DNA of 64,000 nucleotides from Epiperipatus broadwayi (GCA_028023455.1 JAQFVV010001026.1:1-64000), one strand, 5' to 3'; shown: positions 1 through 11,820, counted from the first letter of the stretch. Translations and numbers: made by a program. The notes: generated by a model not told the origin, from the letters alone.

Positions 1-281
1 ATATCTATATATACAACAAAAAACATGAAAATAACAAATTTTCAATAGAAAAGCTTTTTTGATACATACAATTTGTATCTTTTTCAATATGTCTGCTGAC
101 GATTACCGTTAAATACATATAGCGACATCTATTCATAATAAACCCAACTAAAACAATATCAACATCATTATTTTATAAATATATACAATACAACATAAAA
201 AATATATATATTCCTTCATTGAGTATAGGATATTCAAATATACTCAAAAACATATAAAATATATTAATATTGATATTTTGC

Positions 282-1430
282 CTATCTATCTTTCCATTCA
301 TCTAATTTTAGCCAATTATTAGTCAAATTAATTGAACCTTTATAAATGTTCATGCAATTATTATCATTATTTTTAATATAACTAGTTTCATATACTTTAC
401 GCCTATTAACATTTTTCAAGTAATTTAGTGCAAATATATTTTTAGTACAATCTATTTTATGACCATATTCTAAATAATGTATAAACAAAGCGGATTTATC
501 ATCTCTCCTATTTATTGCTGCGTTATGTTCTTTAGCTCTTATTTCTAATTGTTTACATGTATGTCCATAGTATACTCTTTTACAAATACCACATATAATT
601 TTATAAACCATTCCTTTCTTATATTTTAAATTATCCATTATTTTATAATTACCTATTAATTTATCCAAATCTTTACTATTTGCCCAACCTATATTTATAT
701 CTTTTTTATTATTTACATAATTTTTTAATAATGCATTATATATTTTAGGATGATATGAAATTTTTATCCATTTATTATCAGATTTGTTACATCTATTATA
801 TTTATTTTTATAAAAAAACATTATCTATACATTTACTTTTATAACCATATTTAATATATAAATTTTTAAATTGTTCTTTATGTAATTTAGCTATATTTTC
901 ATTTGTATTATATCTATCATTTTTAATTGTAAAATTTTTAATTACTGCAAGTTTTTGGGTCCATGCTTGTTGTGAATCGACAGCAATTATTTTCCTCATA
1001 TTATCTTCTTTTATAAAATGTTTTAATATAATTTTTTTATTATCATCTAAACTAAGCTCTATGTCTAAATATTTTATTTTTTGTTTAATTTCCGAAATTG
1101 TAAATTTTATATTATATATATTTTTATTAAAATCGTTATACATATGTTTTATTATTCTTTTATTACCAATTATTAAAGTATCATCTACATAACGAAAATA
1201 ATGTGTTATATCTTTATTAATCAATCTATTTTTAACTATATTAGTCTCTAACTCATCAATAAATATTGATGAAATCAAACCACTAATAGCACAACCTATC
1301 ACCCATCCTTTATTTATATACCAATATTTATTATTATATTTAAAATATAAATTATTATGTATTAACATTAAACATTCTTCAATTATTTTTACTATTTTCA
1401 TATCCCTAATTTTTCCATACAATTTCTTTA
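282..1430 (-). pseudogene. PLE reverse transcriptase C-terminal half plus GIY-YIG endonuclease (broken)
   Basis: Two overlapping minus-strand frames make up this part. The first (1422-808) holds the RT motif B region (GCAISGLISS), the catalytic YVDD in RYVDDTLIIGN, and the YLDIELS motif. The second (821-282) holds a GIY-YIG-type nuclease: VYKIICGICKRVYYG, a CxxC pair, a downstream HYLEYGH pair and the ETSYIK glutamate. PLEs are known for fusing RT to a GIY-YIG nuclease with a CCHH zinc-binding insert, and that order is seen here. The frames are separated by one extra T in a T run near 808-821 relative to the right copy, which is a frameshift. By eye roughly a dozen of about 200 residues differ from the right copy. 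The 5' part of the gene continues beyond the inserted element at 2181. Confidence 0.88.
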
Positions 1431-1434
1431 TTAA

Positions 1435-2180
1435 CCCTTAAACCGCTAATTTTATCATTGGTTGTATCAGATAAAAATCAAATCTTTTAATTGGCCAACT
1501 CACAAACTGAAGACAAAGCCTATTGTTAAAACATATTCGCCTATAATATTAAATTCAACTCAGATACGTTTATAAAAAGTATATAATTAATTTTTAAGGT
1601 TGTGAAGACAACGAAAGTTCTTTCAAAAATAAATTGCTATTTATTTATTCTAAGATATTCAATAACGGCAACATAAAAGTTATAATGTAAACAAAAAGAT
1701 CGACTTTTACATTATAGAAAAGTAAATATTTATTTTTATTACAACTTCAATATTTGTACTAAAATCTTCAATATTTTTCGAAAATAATTTTGTTTTTTTA
1801 TTATTCTCTCTGAAAATTATGTTTAATTTCCATAAATATTATTTAATAATAATTTAAATCGTATTCGAAATGAAAATCTCAGCGTTTTTCTTTATTTTCT
1901 TTGATCAGGCAGTTTCTTTGTTCTTTCCAGCCAATCAGAATGTCTTTTTCGGCTGAGAGCATGCTAAGAACCAATCACAAATAATGTTCCTTCTTTGTTT
2001 AGGTTTAAATGCGTTTTTTTCTATTTTTTACTTTTAAAATAAATCGGAAGATGTCACCATCGTACAGAACTTTTAAAAACGAATTCAATACGTATTTAAC
2101 GAATTTTTTCGTATGAAAACGAACTGAGTTAGAGTGATTTCAGATGTCGACGAGGAGCCTCGTCGGACGCGGGAAAAGGG
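1435..2180. mobile_element. piggyBac-type non-autonomous element, 746 bp, with TTAA duplication
   Basis: The left PLE copy is interrupted exactly at TTAA (1431-1434), and TTAA is repeated at 2181-2184. The insert begins CCCTTAAACCGC and ends with the reverse complement of CCCTTTTCCCGC, an imperfect 12-bp terminal inverted repeat with the CCCTT start typical of the piggyBac superfamily. A subterminal palindrome (CGACGAGG facing CCTCGTCG, about 2148-2167) sits by the right end. The right PLE copy runs straight through the same site, so it gives the empty-site sequence. No transposase frame is present, so it would depend on an enzyme encoded elsewhere. Confidence 0.85.
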
Positions 2181-2885
2181 TTAATATTTCGATACTTTTT
2201 ATTCTTGGGATACTAGGGTACATTTTTTCAATGTCCATTACAAAAATGCTATTACATCTATTTACCTGTATATTATTTAATTTATCTACTATATCGTCTG
2301 TGTTTTTAATACAATATTCACCGTAACCTAATATCTCTGCTAACCATTTATTTAAATAACTACTAAACTTTTGTAATATAAAATTACTAAAATTAAATAA
2401 TAATCTAATTGGATTATTATCTTTATGAGTTTTTATTTTAGCAAAAACATAAGGATTTTCAAAAGATGAAGGGTATAAAGATCTATATTTCTTCATATCA
2501 ATAACATTATTATCCCTCATTTTTATCAATAATTTTATATATCTACCCTTTATTCTTCCAATAGGATCCCTATTTAAAACATCATAACCTTCTTTTTTTA
2601 TTTCACACGCTCTTCCGATCTTATATATTCATTTTTATATATAACTACAAATTTACAACCTTTATCTTCTTTACATATGATAATATTTTCATTAATACAT
2701 ATATCTTTTATTTCCCTAGTAATGCGTCTATAACTGTAGGATCTTTTTTGATCATTTATATCATCATTATTATTATACAACTGATTAGCTATTATACAAT
2801 ATAAATTCTTCTTTTCATCCGTAGATACATTTGCAAGTTCTATATCTGTTATAATTTTCTTTTTTATATCATTATCCATAAATGG
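2181..2885 (-). pseudogene. PLE reverse transcriptase N-terminal half, left copy (broken)
   Basis: The minus-strand frames 2879-2598 and 2529-2140 match residues of the right copy from DIKKKIITDIE through the motif A block VMDIEKMYPSIP (catalytic Asp) to KSIEIL, where the piggyBac-type insertion breaks the gene. The KTHKDNNPIRLLFNF segment corresponds to the fingers region. The two frames are disconnected at 2601-2621, where a foreign-looking stretch replaces the PLE sequence (see the separate entry). The last 13 residues of the 2140-2529 frame come from the inserted element, not from the PLE. Confidence 0.85.
2604..2621. other. Probable sequencing-adapter remnant in the assembly
   Basis: Bases 2607-2621 read ACGCTCTTCCGATCT, which equals the 3' end of the standard Illumina TruSeq read-1 adapter. 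In the right PLE copy the equivalent stretch (about 4137-4158) is ordinary AT-rich coding sequence. The match lies exactly where the left copy loses its frame and its similarity for about 20 bases, then both resume. An uncorrected adapter in a read or at a gap-filled join explains this better than mutation. Confidence 0.8.
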
Positions 2886-3775
2886 GATTTTATTGTACCT
2901 TATACATCATAAACTACCAAGGACAAAAAGCATTCAAATGTTTTTCTCAAAATATTACTAAACTCTTATATCATATTGACCACCGTATGTACTTCAATGT
3001 ATGCTCTATTCAAGATATATTTCTGATTTTACGAATGACAAATAGCAATGGCACAGTAAGTTTAATTATAAATCAATATTTATTTACAATTTTTATGACT
3101 AATAAGTAGTTGATGTTTAATATAATAACTAAATACATAAATAAACAAATAAAATAAATAAATAAATTATAATTCCATTGGCTTCCTTCAATAACATATC
3201 ATAAGCACAGTTTTATAGAGTCTAATTATACATTATATTACAATTTGATATAATTGATGTCTTGAGGAAATGATACTAAAATTCAACATCAAATCATAGA
3301 ATATCAATGTGTCAGTTCCAGACGCAATAAATCTATACTGTAGACCCATAATAATGTAATAAATAATATTATATTTGTAGGATTTAGCTATAATGCTAAC
3401 ACTAAATAAAAATGAAAATTTAAACTTCAATTCAGATAAAATATTAATTAACAAACAGTTAATTATTATGAGGTAACTTAGATAGAATGTTCTGCTATAC
3501 TTTATGACTTAACTTATAAATTATGCTTATAAATGGAAGATGATTTTAGCAGAATAACCAAAATACTTTGCCCAAAATATTTATGAAGTAAAATCATATT
3601 CCTGTGGATGCATTCATCTACACATAGGAATTATATAACACTGAGTACCTTGTGGGTTTATACACCATCATAAAGTTATAAATATAATTGCACAATTCTG
3701 CAGATTAACCACCAGCGCAGGAATGAGTGTAAAAATACAGAAAGTGGCAATTAATTAACCTGCATATTAACATTA
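2886..3775. other. Spacer between the two head-to-head PLE copies
   Basis: About 0.9 kb of AT-rich DNA lies between the 5' ends of the two copies. The short frames here (2882-3109 plus, 3233-3454 minus) show no recognisable motif and are probably chance. No inverted repeat spanning the spacer was seen. Confidence 0.5.
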
Positions 3776-5730
3776 TAAAGCAATATTAAAAAGTTTATTT
3801 TAAACAATTTTATAAATTTAACAAATTATAACTTTTCAAATGAACAAAATATGTTATTGAGTAAAAATCCTGGATTTATACCATTTATGGATAAAGATAT
3901 AAAAAAGAAAATTATAACAGATATAGAACTTGCAAATATATCTACGGATGAAAAGAAGAATTTGTATTGTATAGTAGCTAATCAGTTGTATAATAATAAT
4001 ATAAATGATCAAAAAAGAACCTATAGTTATAGACGCATTACTAAAGAAATAAAAGATATATGTATTAATGAAAATATTGTCATATGTAAAGAGGATAAAG
4101 GTTGTAGATTTGTGGTTATAGATAAGGATGAATATATATATAAAATAGATTATGAGATAAAAAAAGAAGGTTATGAGGTTTTAAACAAGGACCCCATTGG
4201 ATGTATAAAAAGTAAATATATAAAATTGTTGATAAAGATGAGGGATAATAATATTATCGATATGGAAAGATATAGATTTTTATACCCTTCGTCTTTTGAA
4301 AATCCTTATATTTTTGCTAAAATAAAAACTCATAAAGATAATAATCCCATTAGATTATTATTCAATTTTAGTAATTTTATATTACAAAAATTTAGTAGTT
4401 ATTTGAATAAATGGTTAGCAGAGATATTAGGTTATGGTGAATATTGTATTAAAAATACAGATGATATAGTAGATAAATTAGGTAATATACAATTAAATAG
4501 ATGTCATAGTATTTTTGTAATGGACATTGAACAAATGTATCCTAGTATACCAAGGATAAAAAGTATTGAAATATTAATAAAGAAATTACATGGGAAAATT
4601 AAAGATATGAAAATAGTAAAAATAATTGAAGAAAGTTTAATGTTAATACATAGTAATTTATATTTTAAGTATAATAATAAATATTGGTATATAAATAAAG
4701 GATGGGTGATGGGCTGTGCAATTAGTGGTCTTATTTCATCAATATTTATTGATGAGTTAGAGATTAATATAGTTAAAAATAAATTGATTAATATGGATAT
4801 AACACATTATTTTCGTTATGTGGATGATACTCTAATAATTGGTAATAAAAGAATAATAAATAATATGTATAATGATTTTAATAAAAATATATATAATATA
4901 AAATTTACAATTTCAGAAATTAAACAAAAAATAAAATATTTAGACATAGAGCTTAGTTTAGATGATAATAAAAAAATTGTATTAAATCATTTTATAAAAG
5001 AAGATAATATGAGGAAAATAATTGCTGTCGATTCACAACAAGCATGGACCCAAAAAATGGCAGTTATTAAAAATTTTACAATTAAAAACGACAAATATAA
5101 TACATATGGAAATATAGCTAAATTACATAAAGAGCAATTTAAAAATTTATATATTAAGTATGGTTATAAAAGTAAATGTATAGATAATATTTTTTATAAA
5201 AATAAATATAATAGAAATAACAAATCTGATAATAAATGGATAAAAATTTCATATCATCCTAAAAAAATTATGCATTATTAAAAAATTATGTAAATAGTAA
5301 AAAAGATATAGGTTAGGCAAACAGTAAAGATTTAGATAAATTAATAGGTAACTATAAAATATTAGATGATTTAAAATATAAGAAAGGTATGGTTTATAAA
5401 ATTATATGTGGAATTTGTAAAAGAGTATACTATGGACATACAAGTAAACAATTAGAAATAAGAGCTAAAGAACATAACGCTGCAATAAATAGGAGAGATG
5501 ATAAATCTGCTTTGTTTATACATTATTTAGAATATGGTCATAAAATAGATTGTACTAAAAATATACTAGCATTAAATTACTTGAAAAATGTTAATAGGCG
5601 TAAAGTATATGAAACTAGTTATATTAAAAATAATAGTAATAATTGTATGAACATTTATAAGGGTTCAATTAATTTGACTAATAATTGGCTAAAATTAGAT
5701 GATTGGATAGATAAATCAGAAGGATGTTAA
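3776..5730 (+). pseudogene. PLE reverse transcriptase - GIY-YIG endonuclease, right copy (frameshifted)
   Basis: The frame 3851-5281 (476 codons, open back to about 3776) carries, in order: LLSKNPGFIP near the N-terminus, KIKTHKDNNPIRLLFNF, motif A VMDIEQMYPSIP, motif B MGCAISGLISS, motif C RYVDDTLIIGN with the catalytic YVDD, and KIKYLDIELS. A one-base deletion near 5264-5270 relative to the left copy ends the frame at 5281. The 107 bases up to 5389 also contain a TGG to TAG change and a 6-base deletion. The GIY-YIG nuclease resumes at 5389-5730 with VYKIICGICKRVYYGHT, the CxxC and HYLEYGH pairs and ETSYIK. In active PLEs this protein would prime reverse transcription at nicked or exposed chromosomal 3' ends; this copy is inactivated. 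Confidence 0.9.
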
Positions 5731-6027
5731 TATTTTAATGTTTTGTGTTTTTTTTGTGTTTTTGAGTATATATGAATATACTATAATTAATGAAGGAATA
5801 TATATTTTTATATTTTTTATTTTTTATATTGTATTGTATGTATTCATGAAATAATTGATGATAATAATTGTTTTTTGTTGGTTGTATTATAAATAGATGT
5901 CGCTATATGTATGTTTTACGGTAATCGTGAGTAGACATATTGAAAAGGATACAAATTATATGTATCGAAAAAAGCTTTTTTATTGAAAATTTGTTATTTT
6001 CATGTTTTTTGTTGTATATATAGATAT
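5731..6027 (+). repeat. PLE 3' tail, outer arm of inverted repeat I
   Basis: This stretch follows the nuclease frame and is mirrored at 1-281. Shared blocks in both copies include ATAGATGTCGCTATATGTAT, TACGGTAATCGT, AGACATATTGAAAA and the closing GTTGTATATATAGATAT. The two tails differ by scattered substitutions, so they have diverged since insertion. Confidence 0.8.
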
Positions 6028-7359
6028 CTTATAATAAACTTTTTATATTTAAAATAACAACATAAAGAAGTATTTTTATATTCTTTTTATATGGAAAGCA
6101 ATATTACTATTTACTTCATATTTAAAGTGCAAAAATTATCCTCCTCAGTTATTCTGCCCATTCAGAAAACACTAGCATTTTAGCAGATGTGGGTTCATGC
6201 ATAATAAAAAGGGTTTCAGTAATCAGGACATCTAATATATTAAATTATCTTGCTTAAAATAAAAACATAGCAACAGTGTAAAATAAGTGACATTAGTATA
6301 GGAATAAAACTCTGGAAAGACTCATAAGACACTTCATGAGAGGTTGACACATATCATAAATTCATTAGTAATTTTCAAACTTTTTCGCAAGCGCTATTCC
6401 CTTGAATAAGTATTTTATTCAATCCCATTAATTTAATTTAAACCTAATAAAATATAACTCATGAACTTCACATACAAGGTCATATAACAATAAAATAAAA
6501 TTAATTCATTTTTACTTAAATACATGAATTCTAGCCGGTGTGTGTGTGACATAAATTAAATTGTGCAGCATTTTATAATAATAAATATAATCCGTGAAAT
6601 CCATGTAAAAATGTCTTGAACAATAAATACACAAAAAATAATTATAGTTGAATTCCATAAATGTAATTATATCTATTTGTCTTAGTTATTATAAGCACTT
6701 TGAAATTAATGATTTTACGTGGCTCCATGAATATAAAACAATTTCAAAAACATGACATGCAGAGTTTAAATGAAAATGTTCTTCATAAGTTATTAAATTC
6801 CACATTTCTATGTAAAACTGTTCCAAGTTTATAACATCCAGGCTAATATTTATTTATCCAAGTTTAAATTTAGGGATACTAATTAGAGCAAATAATTTAA
6901 TAATTCCAAATTAATGATAAAAATTAGAAAGTAGTTTTAGTTAATTATCTGAAGACCGTTTCCATTATTCAATTTACTAGATAAAATCGAATTAGATAAG
7001 CTAGTTAACTAGTCTAGTTAAAGCTAGTTAGAATCAACATGTCTAAATTAAAGGACAAGTTTTGAAGATATCAATATATTATCATTGATAAGTGCAGTTC
7101 ATGAATTATCATCATACAAGTAAATAATTGACTCTGTATTGCATTTACTGATATTATGTTATTAGGGTATCTGAATTATCTGTTATTTGATACTTGTTGT
7201 TTTGTTAATCAAGTGTATTAACAAATCATTTTTTTTATTTATTAATATTTGTTGAACAACAGTGAACCAAGACTCATATAAAAGTGAACGAAACATATAA
7301 TGATGGGAGTCATAAGAATAAAATATTCTTTATTGTAGCATTGTTGCTGTTGTTTTAAT
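6028..7359. other. Intergenic, no gene recognised
   Basis: AT-rich sequence between the PLE block and the gypsy element. It was searched by eye for a copy of the sequence after the gypsy 3' end, which would mark a 5' LTR. None was convincing. Confidence 0.4.
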
Positions 7360-7394
7360 TGTCTTGATTGTTAGGAGATGTCAGGAAATGGATA

Positions 7395-7546
<152 letters not shown>

Positions 7547-7591
7547 CAATTTAAATGAATATCATTAAAGTCTTAAGGAAATATATTTATT

Positions 7592-9734
7592 ATGGATAGC
7601 CATGTAGAAACCATTGAAATATTTGATAGTTTAGGGGAGTTCCCAGATTATCCCACACCAGACCCTCTAGCCCTTAATTTAGAGGATGAGTTATTAAATG
7701 CAAATATAAATACTTGTGTTACTAGTTCAGGAATTATTGGAGTTGATAGTACTTTGATACATAATATAATGACCAATTTCGAGAGAATGTTTCAAGGTTT
7801 TAAAGAAGATTTTATGCGAATTAGAGAAGAAGATAAAGAGGAATTGTTCTTAAAATTAGATAAGACTAGTGAAGAAGCTAGTGAGAAATTAAATTTAAAA
7901 CTAGATCAACAGAAAGAGGAATCAATAAAAATTAGAGAAGAAGATAGAGATGAATTGTTTTTAAAATTAGATAAGACTAGTGAAGAAGTTAGTGAAAAAT
8001 TAAATTTAAAATTTGATCAACAGAGAGAAGAATTTATGAAAATTAGGGAAGAAGATAAAGAAGAATCTCTGAAATTTAGAATCGAATTTCGAAAGCATTT
8101 TGAGAGAATAGATAAAAATTTAATAATTACTGACAAGAGATATCAGGATTTAAGGATAGATTTTGAGGAAACTCTTAACAAAACAGCAAAATATTCAATG
8201 TAAGTTGGATAAGGTTACATTGACTGTCCAAGAATCCAAAGAGGAAATAGGATTTATGAAACAGGAGTACCAGGGCCAATATAACCTATTGTTGAATCAA
8301 GTTGAAAATTTAACCATAGCACCTAATAAACAGGTTGATAAATATATGGAGCAAGTAAAGGAGTTGACTGATAAAATGGAGGAACAAAAAATAGGTCAGG
8401 ATAAGGTAATCCAAGGAATAGGGAATAAGTTCAGTCAAATGCAGGAAGAAATAGATAGCTGGAAGAATGATGTTAATGTAAAAGTTAAGTTACCCTTGCA
8501 GGATTTTGTGAAAGAAGTAGAAGTGGTTAAGATTCTAATAGAAGAAAGATCTCAAAAGATGGAAAGGGGAGTAGAACAAAGGATGTCTGAAATATTAAAA
8601 GAAGTTCTTGATATTAAGGTCCAGCCAAATCTTAGTATAAATATCTTCAAAGAAGAGGTTCATAAAGGGTTAAATGAAATGGAGGACCAATATCAGAGGT
8701 TAAGCAAAGACATAGAAGATGTAAAGGATACTATTGAGGGACATATAAGGAAAAATGTTATTGATCAGGAGAGAAATAAAGGAGTTTTTGATTATCAATA
8801 CGATATGTTTGAGATAGAAAGGTTAATAAAAGGTAGAAAAAGTAGTGATTTTGAAATAAGGAACAATGATAGTTTTAGGAAAGAAACCTTAGCAGATACT
8901 AAACCAAAATTTATTGAGCCAGATAATTATTATCAGAACCTAGAGGTGAGTAATGCACAAGGGCAAGGAAAGATAGGCTTTGAGAGAGTGCAACAGGAAA
9001 AAGATAGGAATTTTTATAATATAGATTGTCAATGTTCATTAGCCCTAAAGTTCATGTGGGTGAAAATGTTCAAGGGAGAATATTTAGAAAACCCCTATGA
9101 ATATTTGCAGAGATTAGAAGGTTTATTTGCTCTGTGTAGGTTATCCGAGGAAGAATAGATTGCAATTGCAAGCAATCATTTATGTTCAGCATCAAGGGAT
9201 TGGTGGCAATCTATGTTTGATAAGCCCCAAATGTTCCATGACTTCAAATACTTAATCTTGGCAAGTTTCTGGGGAGAAAACCACCAAGATAATATTAGAT
9301 ATCAGGTTTCTCAGGAAAAATATAATGTGCATAAAGGTAGTTATACACAATTTTTCAGGAACCAGGCAGTTAAATTGAAAACTTTAACAGCTTGTTCCTT
9401 GTCAGAGCCTCAAATTGTAAAGATCATCAAACATAACTTGCCATGCCATGTAGAGCAGGTCCTGATTTCTGCTGATCGGCACATGATGAATGAGGCAGTA
9501 GAGAGCTTGGATTCATCAGAGGTGAGTGATAAGCTGTTAGAGAATAGAATTAAGGCCAGTAGGGAACCCAATCCTCCTATAAACCAAGTTAATATGTTGT
9601 CCATACCGCCGTATAGAAATAGAATGATGTATAGAGGTAGGGATATAGCATATAATGGGAGAAATTCACATCTTAGTTGCCCAAGATTCAAGAGGTATAT
9701 AGATGATAGTCAGCTTTCCACTAAACCCTTCTAA
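7592..9734 (+). pseudogene. Ty3/gypsy gag-like polyprotein (two breaks)
   Basis: The first segment (7592-8203, 203 codons) is a charged coiled coil with a near-duplicated block of about 40 residues (IREEDKEELFLKLDKTSEE and its partner IREEDRDELFLKLDKTSEE). It ends by frameshift into a second coiled-coil segment (8163-9158). That segment leads into a Retrotrans_gag-like domain with NPYEYLQRLEGLFALCRLSE. An in-frame TAG at 9156 interrupts it, after which the same frame reads IAIASNHLCSASRDWW. The 9213-9734 part continues the capsid-like domain (FKYLILASFWGENHQ, then SYTQFFRNQAVKLKTL). No CCHC nucleic-acid-binding knuckle is visible. Gag would form the particle that packages the RNA. The long N-terminal coiled coil is unusual for a gypsy gag. 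Confidence 0.75.
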
Positions 9735-9836
9735 AACAGTGGTATCTATTAAAAAGAGTAAGGTGGCATTAAACTAAGTAGGACCTCATAGAATCATTCC
9801 TGACTTCAGGACCCTATTCCTTATCAATGGGGGAAC

Positions 9837-10334
9837 ATGATATTTGATGTGATAAGTAATATTGATCTTGATTACCTGGAACCAAGTAGGACAATTGGAC
9901 CTCTTATTTTATATCAGTGTCCAATTATCAAAATTATCATAGCAGGGGTTGTAATAGATGCACTTGTTGATTCAGGCAGTCAGGTCTCTATTATATCCCA
10001 TGATATGTATTTGAAAATTAGTGAAGTTAATCAGGATATTCCTATTTTGCCATTAAGGGTTATCCAAGTCATTTTAGCTAATGGGAAAAGGTCAAAATTA
10101 TTTAATAAACAGGTATATCTTACCTTAGAAATTGGTCCAAATAGCTTCGAACATGTCTTTTTAATTATGCCTGGCTTAATTCATGAAGCTATTATTGGAT
10201 CTGACTTCATGATTCTTAACAATTGTATAGTCAATTATAATGATAGAACTTTTAAATGCCAGGAGGAAGTTTTTCCCTTCCCTATTAATTTTATTGGTCA
10301 GACAAGTCAATTATTAACTGTACAGGAAACTTAA
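9837..10334 (+). CDS. Retrotransposon aspartic protease domain
   Basis: This 165-codon frame contains the retropepsin active site ALVDSGSQVSIIS (DSG, around residues 43-45). About 80 residues later it has the second conserved block AIIGSDFM, equivalent to the hydrophobic-Gly-x-Asp strand of retropepsins. It would cleave the gag-pol polyprotein. It lies about 100 bases after the gag block and 115 bases before the RT frame and is separated from both by stops. The open frame is therefore a surviving fragment of a broken polyprotein rather than a stand-alone gene. Confidence 0.8.
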   Translation: MIFDVISNIDLDYLEPSRTIGPLILYQCPIIKIIIAGVVIDALVDSGSQVSIISHDMYLKISEVNQDIPILPLRVIQVILANGKRSKLFNKQVYLTLEIGPNSFEHVFLIMPGLIHEAIIGSDFMILNNCIVNYNDRTFKCQEEVFPFPINFIGQTSQLLTVQET

Positions 10335-10449
10335 TTGATGTTAATATCAAAATTAAGTTGGAGGGTTCATGTATTACTGATACACAATATTATGAAACAT
10401 TATTCCAATTGTTGTTACAGTACATATATTTTCTAAAATACCTGGCATC

Positions 10450-11820
10450 ATGGAAGGATATGTTCACCATATTAAATTAAAGAATAATGAACCCTTTCAG
10501 CACAAGACTTATTCCATTCCATATCAATACCAGGCTGAGGTGGAGCAACAAATTCAAAGGATGATAGAATGGCAAATTATTAGGCCGTGTCCTTCATCTT
10601 ATGTCAATCCCCTCATGATAGTTAAAAAAGATGGTTCAGTTAGGATATGCCTGGATGCATGACAATTAAACTGCCATACTATCCCAGAGCATGATATACC
10701 ATCACCAGTACAGGAACTGTTGACTAAGTTTGAAGGGAGAGCCGTATTTTCCACATTTGACCTTACAGCCAGCTATTGGCAAATCCCACTCCATAATTCC
10801 GATCAAAAGTACACCGCATTCTGGTATAAGGGCCAATCATATGTTTTTCAAAGAATGCTCTTTGGTTTAATAAATAGTGGGGCTGGTCTTATCACATGCC
10901 TAAATATGGTCCTCTCAAAAGAACTTCGAGACATATTAGTCATGTATGTTGATGATATAGTCCTTGCATCTGAGAATATGGTAGAGCATATGCATCATCT
11001 ATCTCTTTTCTTACAGGAATGTTCCAGATGTAATATCAAGATTAATTTAGAAAAATGTACATTAGCAGCCCATGAAATCACATTTTTAGGGCATTTAGTT
11101 TCTCAGAAAGAAATTAAACCCCATCCAGAAAAAATTATAGCAATTCAGAAATTTCCAGTTCCAAAGACTAGGAAACAGTTGAGGTCGTTTTTGGGGCTGT
11201 GTAATTATTATCACAGATTTTATAGGAATTTTTCTGCTGATACAGTTCATTTATCAATTTTGTTACAGAAAAATGAAAGATAGAGGTGGACCCAGGATCA
11301 TGATTTAAAATTTCAGGCTATAAAGGACAATTTTCTTAAAACAGTAATTTTAGCTTACCCCAACTTTAACAGGGTTTTCTATTTACAGACCGATAGCAGT
11401 GGGTTTGGTCTCAGGGTTATTTTGTACCAATTAAGTGATAAGGGAGAGCCCAGGGTTTTGTATTTTCTAAGTAGACATCTTAGGGGGGCGGAATTAAATT
11501 ATACTACTACAGAAAAAGAAGCTTTAGCTGTAGTATGGGGGTTCCAAAAATTAAGACAATTTTTGTTGGGTTCAGAGGTTGTTGTACTTTCAGACCACCG
11601 TAGCTTAGAATTTTTAAATAGGAGCTACTTAAATAATGAGAGATTAGTGAGGTGGAGCCTTTATTTACAGAAATTTATTAACCAAATTATATATTGTCAT
11701 AGTAAGGATAACATTATTGCTGATACACTTAGCCGCCATCCTGTTGTTGTTCATTACCAGAATCCCAGTGCAGAAAATATTGTGGTTTGTGATGTATCCC
11801 CTTCATTAGAAGTGAAATAG
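10450..11820 (+). pseudogene. Ty3/gypsy reverse transcriptase - RNase H (two in-frame stops)
   Basis: Three consecutive in-frame segments (10450-10662, 10720-11283, 11422-11820) form one RT-RNase H. Visible blocks are VNPLMIVKKDGSVRICLDA, FSTFDLTASYWQIPL (motif A Asp), FQRMLFGLINSGA (motif B), VMYVDDIVLAS (catalytic YVDD), EITFLGHLVS, and the thumb RSFLGLCNYYHRFYRNFS. RNase H follows with LQTDSSGFGL, TTTEKEALAVVWGFQKLRQF, SDHRSLEFLN and IADTLSRHP. Stops lie after RICLDA (a TGA where the family has Arg) and at 11281 (TAG). Apart from these the reading is continuous, so decay is moderate. Confidence 0.92.

Larger units (their letters stand above)
1..2885 (-). mobile_element. Penelope-like element, left copy of head-to-head pair I (interrupted)
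   Basis: Minus-strand Penelope-like retroelement (PLE). Its 3' tail (1-281) is the near reverse complement of the tail of the right copy (5731-6027), and its coding part matches 3886-5730 at high identity. The homology with the right copy ends at about 2885, just 5' of the ATGGATAA start of the shared block, so this copy is more 5'-truncated than its partner. It is split at a TTAA by a 746-bp DNA element (1435-2180). Base 1 of the window falls inside or at the end of the tail, so the outer boundary cannot be seen. Confidence 0.88.
3776..6027 (+). mobile_element. Penelope-like element, right copy of head-to-head pair I
   Basis: Plus-strand PLE in opposite orientation to 1-2885, with its 5' end facing that copy. 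It contains most of the RT plus GIY-YIG gene and a 3' tail (5731-6027) that mirrors bases 1-281. The coding frame is already open at about 3776, before the first ATG (3851), and begins around a LLSKNPGFIP block similar to the conserved start of the PLE RT domain. The copy is therefore probably truncated upstream as well. Confidence 0.88.

Noticed and set aside
61-165. Hammerhead ribozyme in the PLE tail
   Set aside because: PLEs often carry hammerhead motifs, and CTGACGA (about 94-100) fits the first core box. No GAAA box or closing stems follow at the right spacing, and the right copy lacks the box.
2144-2326. 60-codon plus-strand frame
   Set aside because: It overlaps the end of the piggyBac-type element and the antisense of the PLE RT; it is a shadow.
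9410-9691. 93-codon minus-strand frame
   Set aside because: It is antisense to the gypsy gag, which has clear family similarity on the plus strand.
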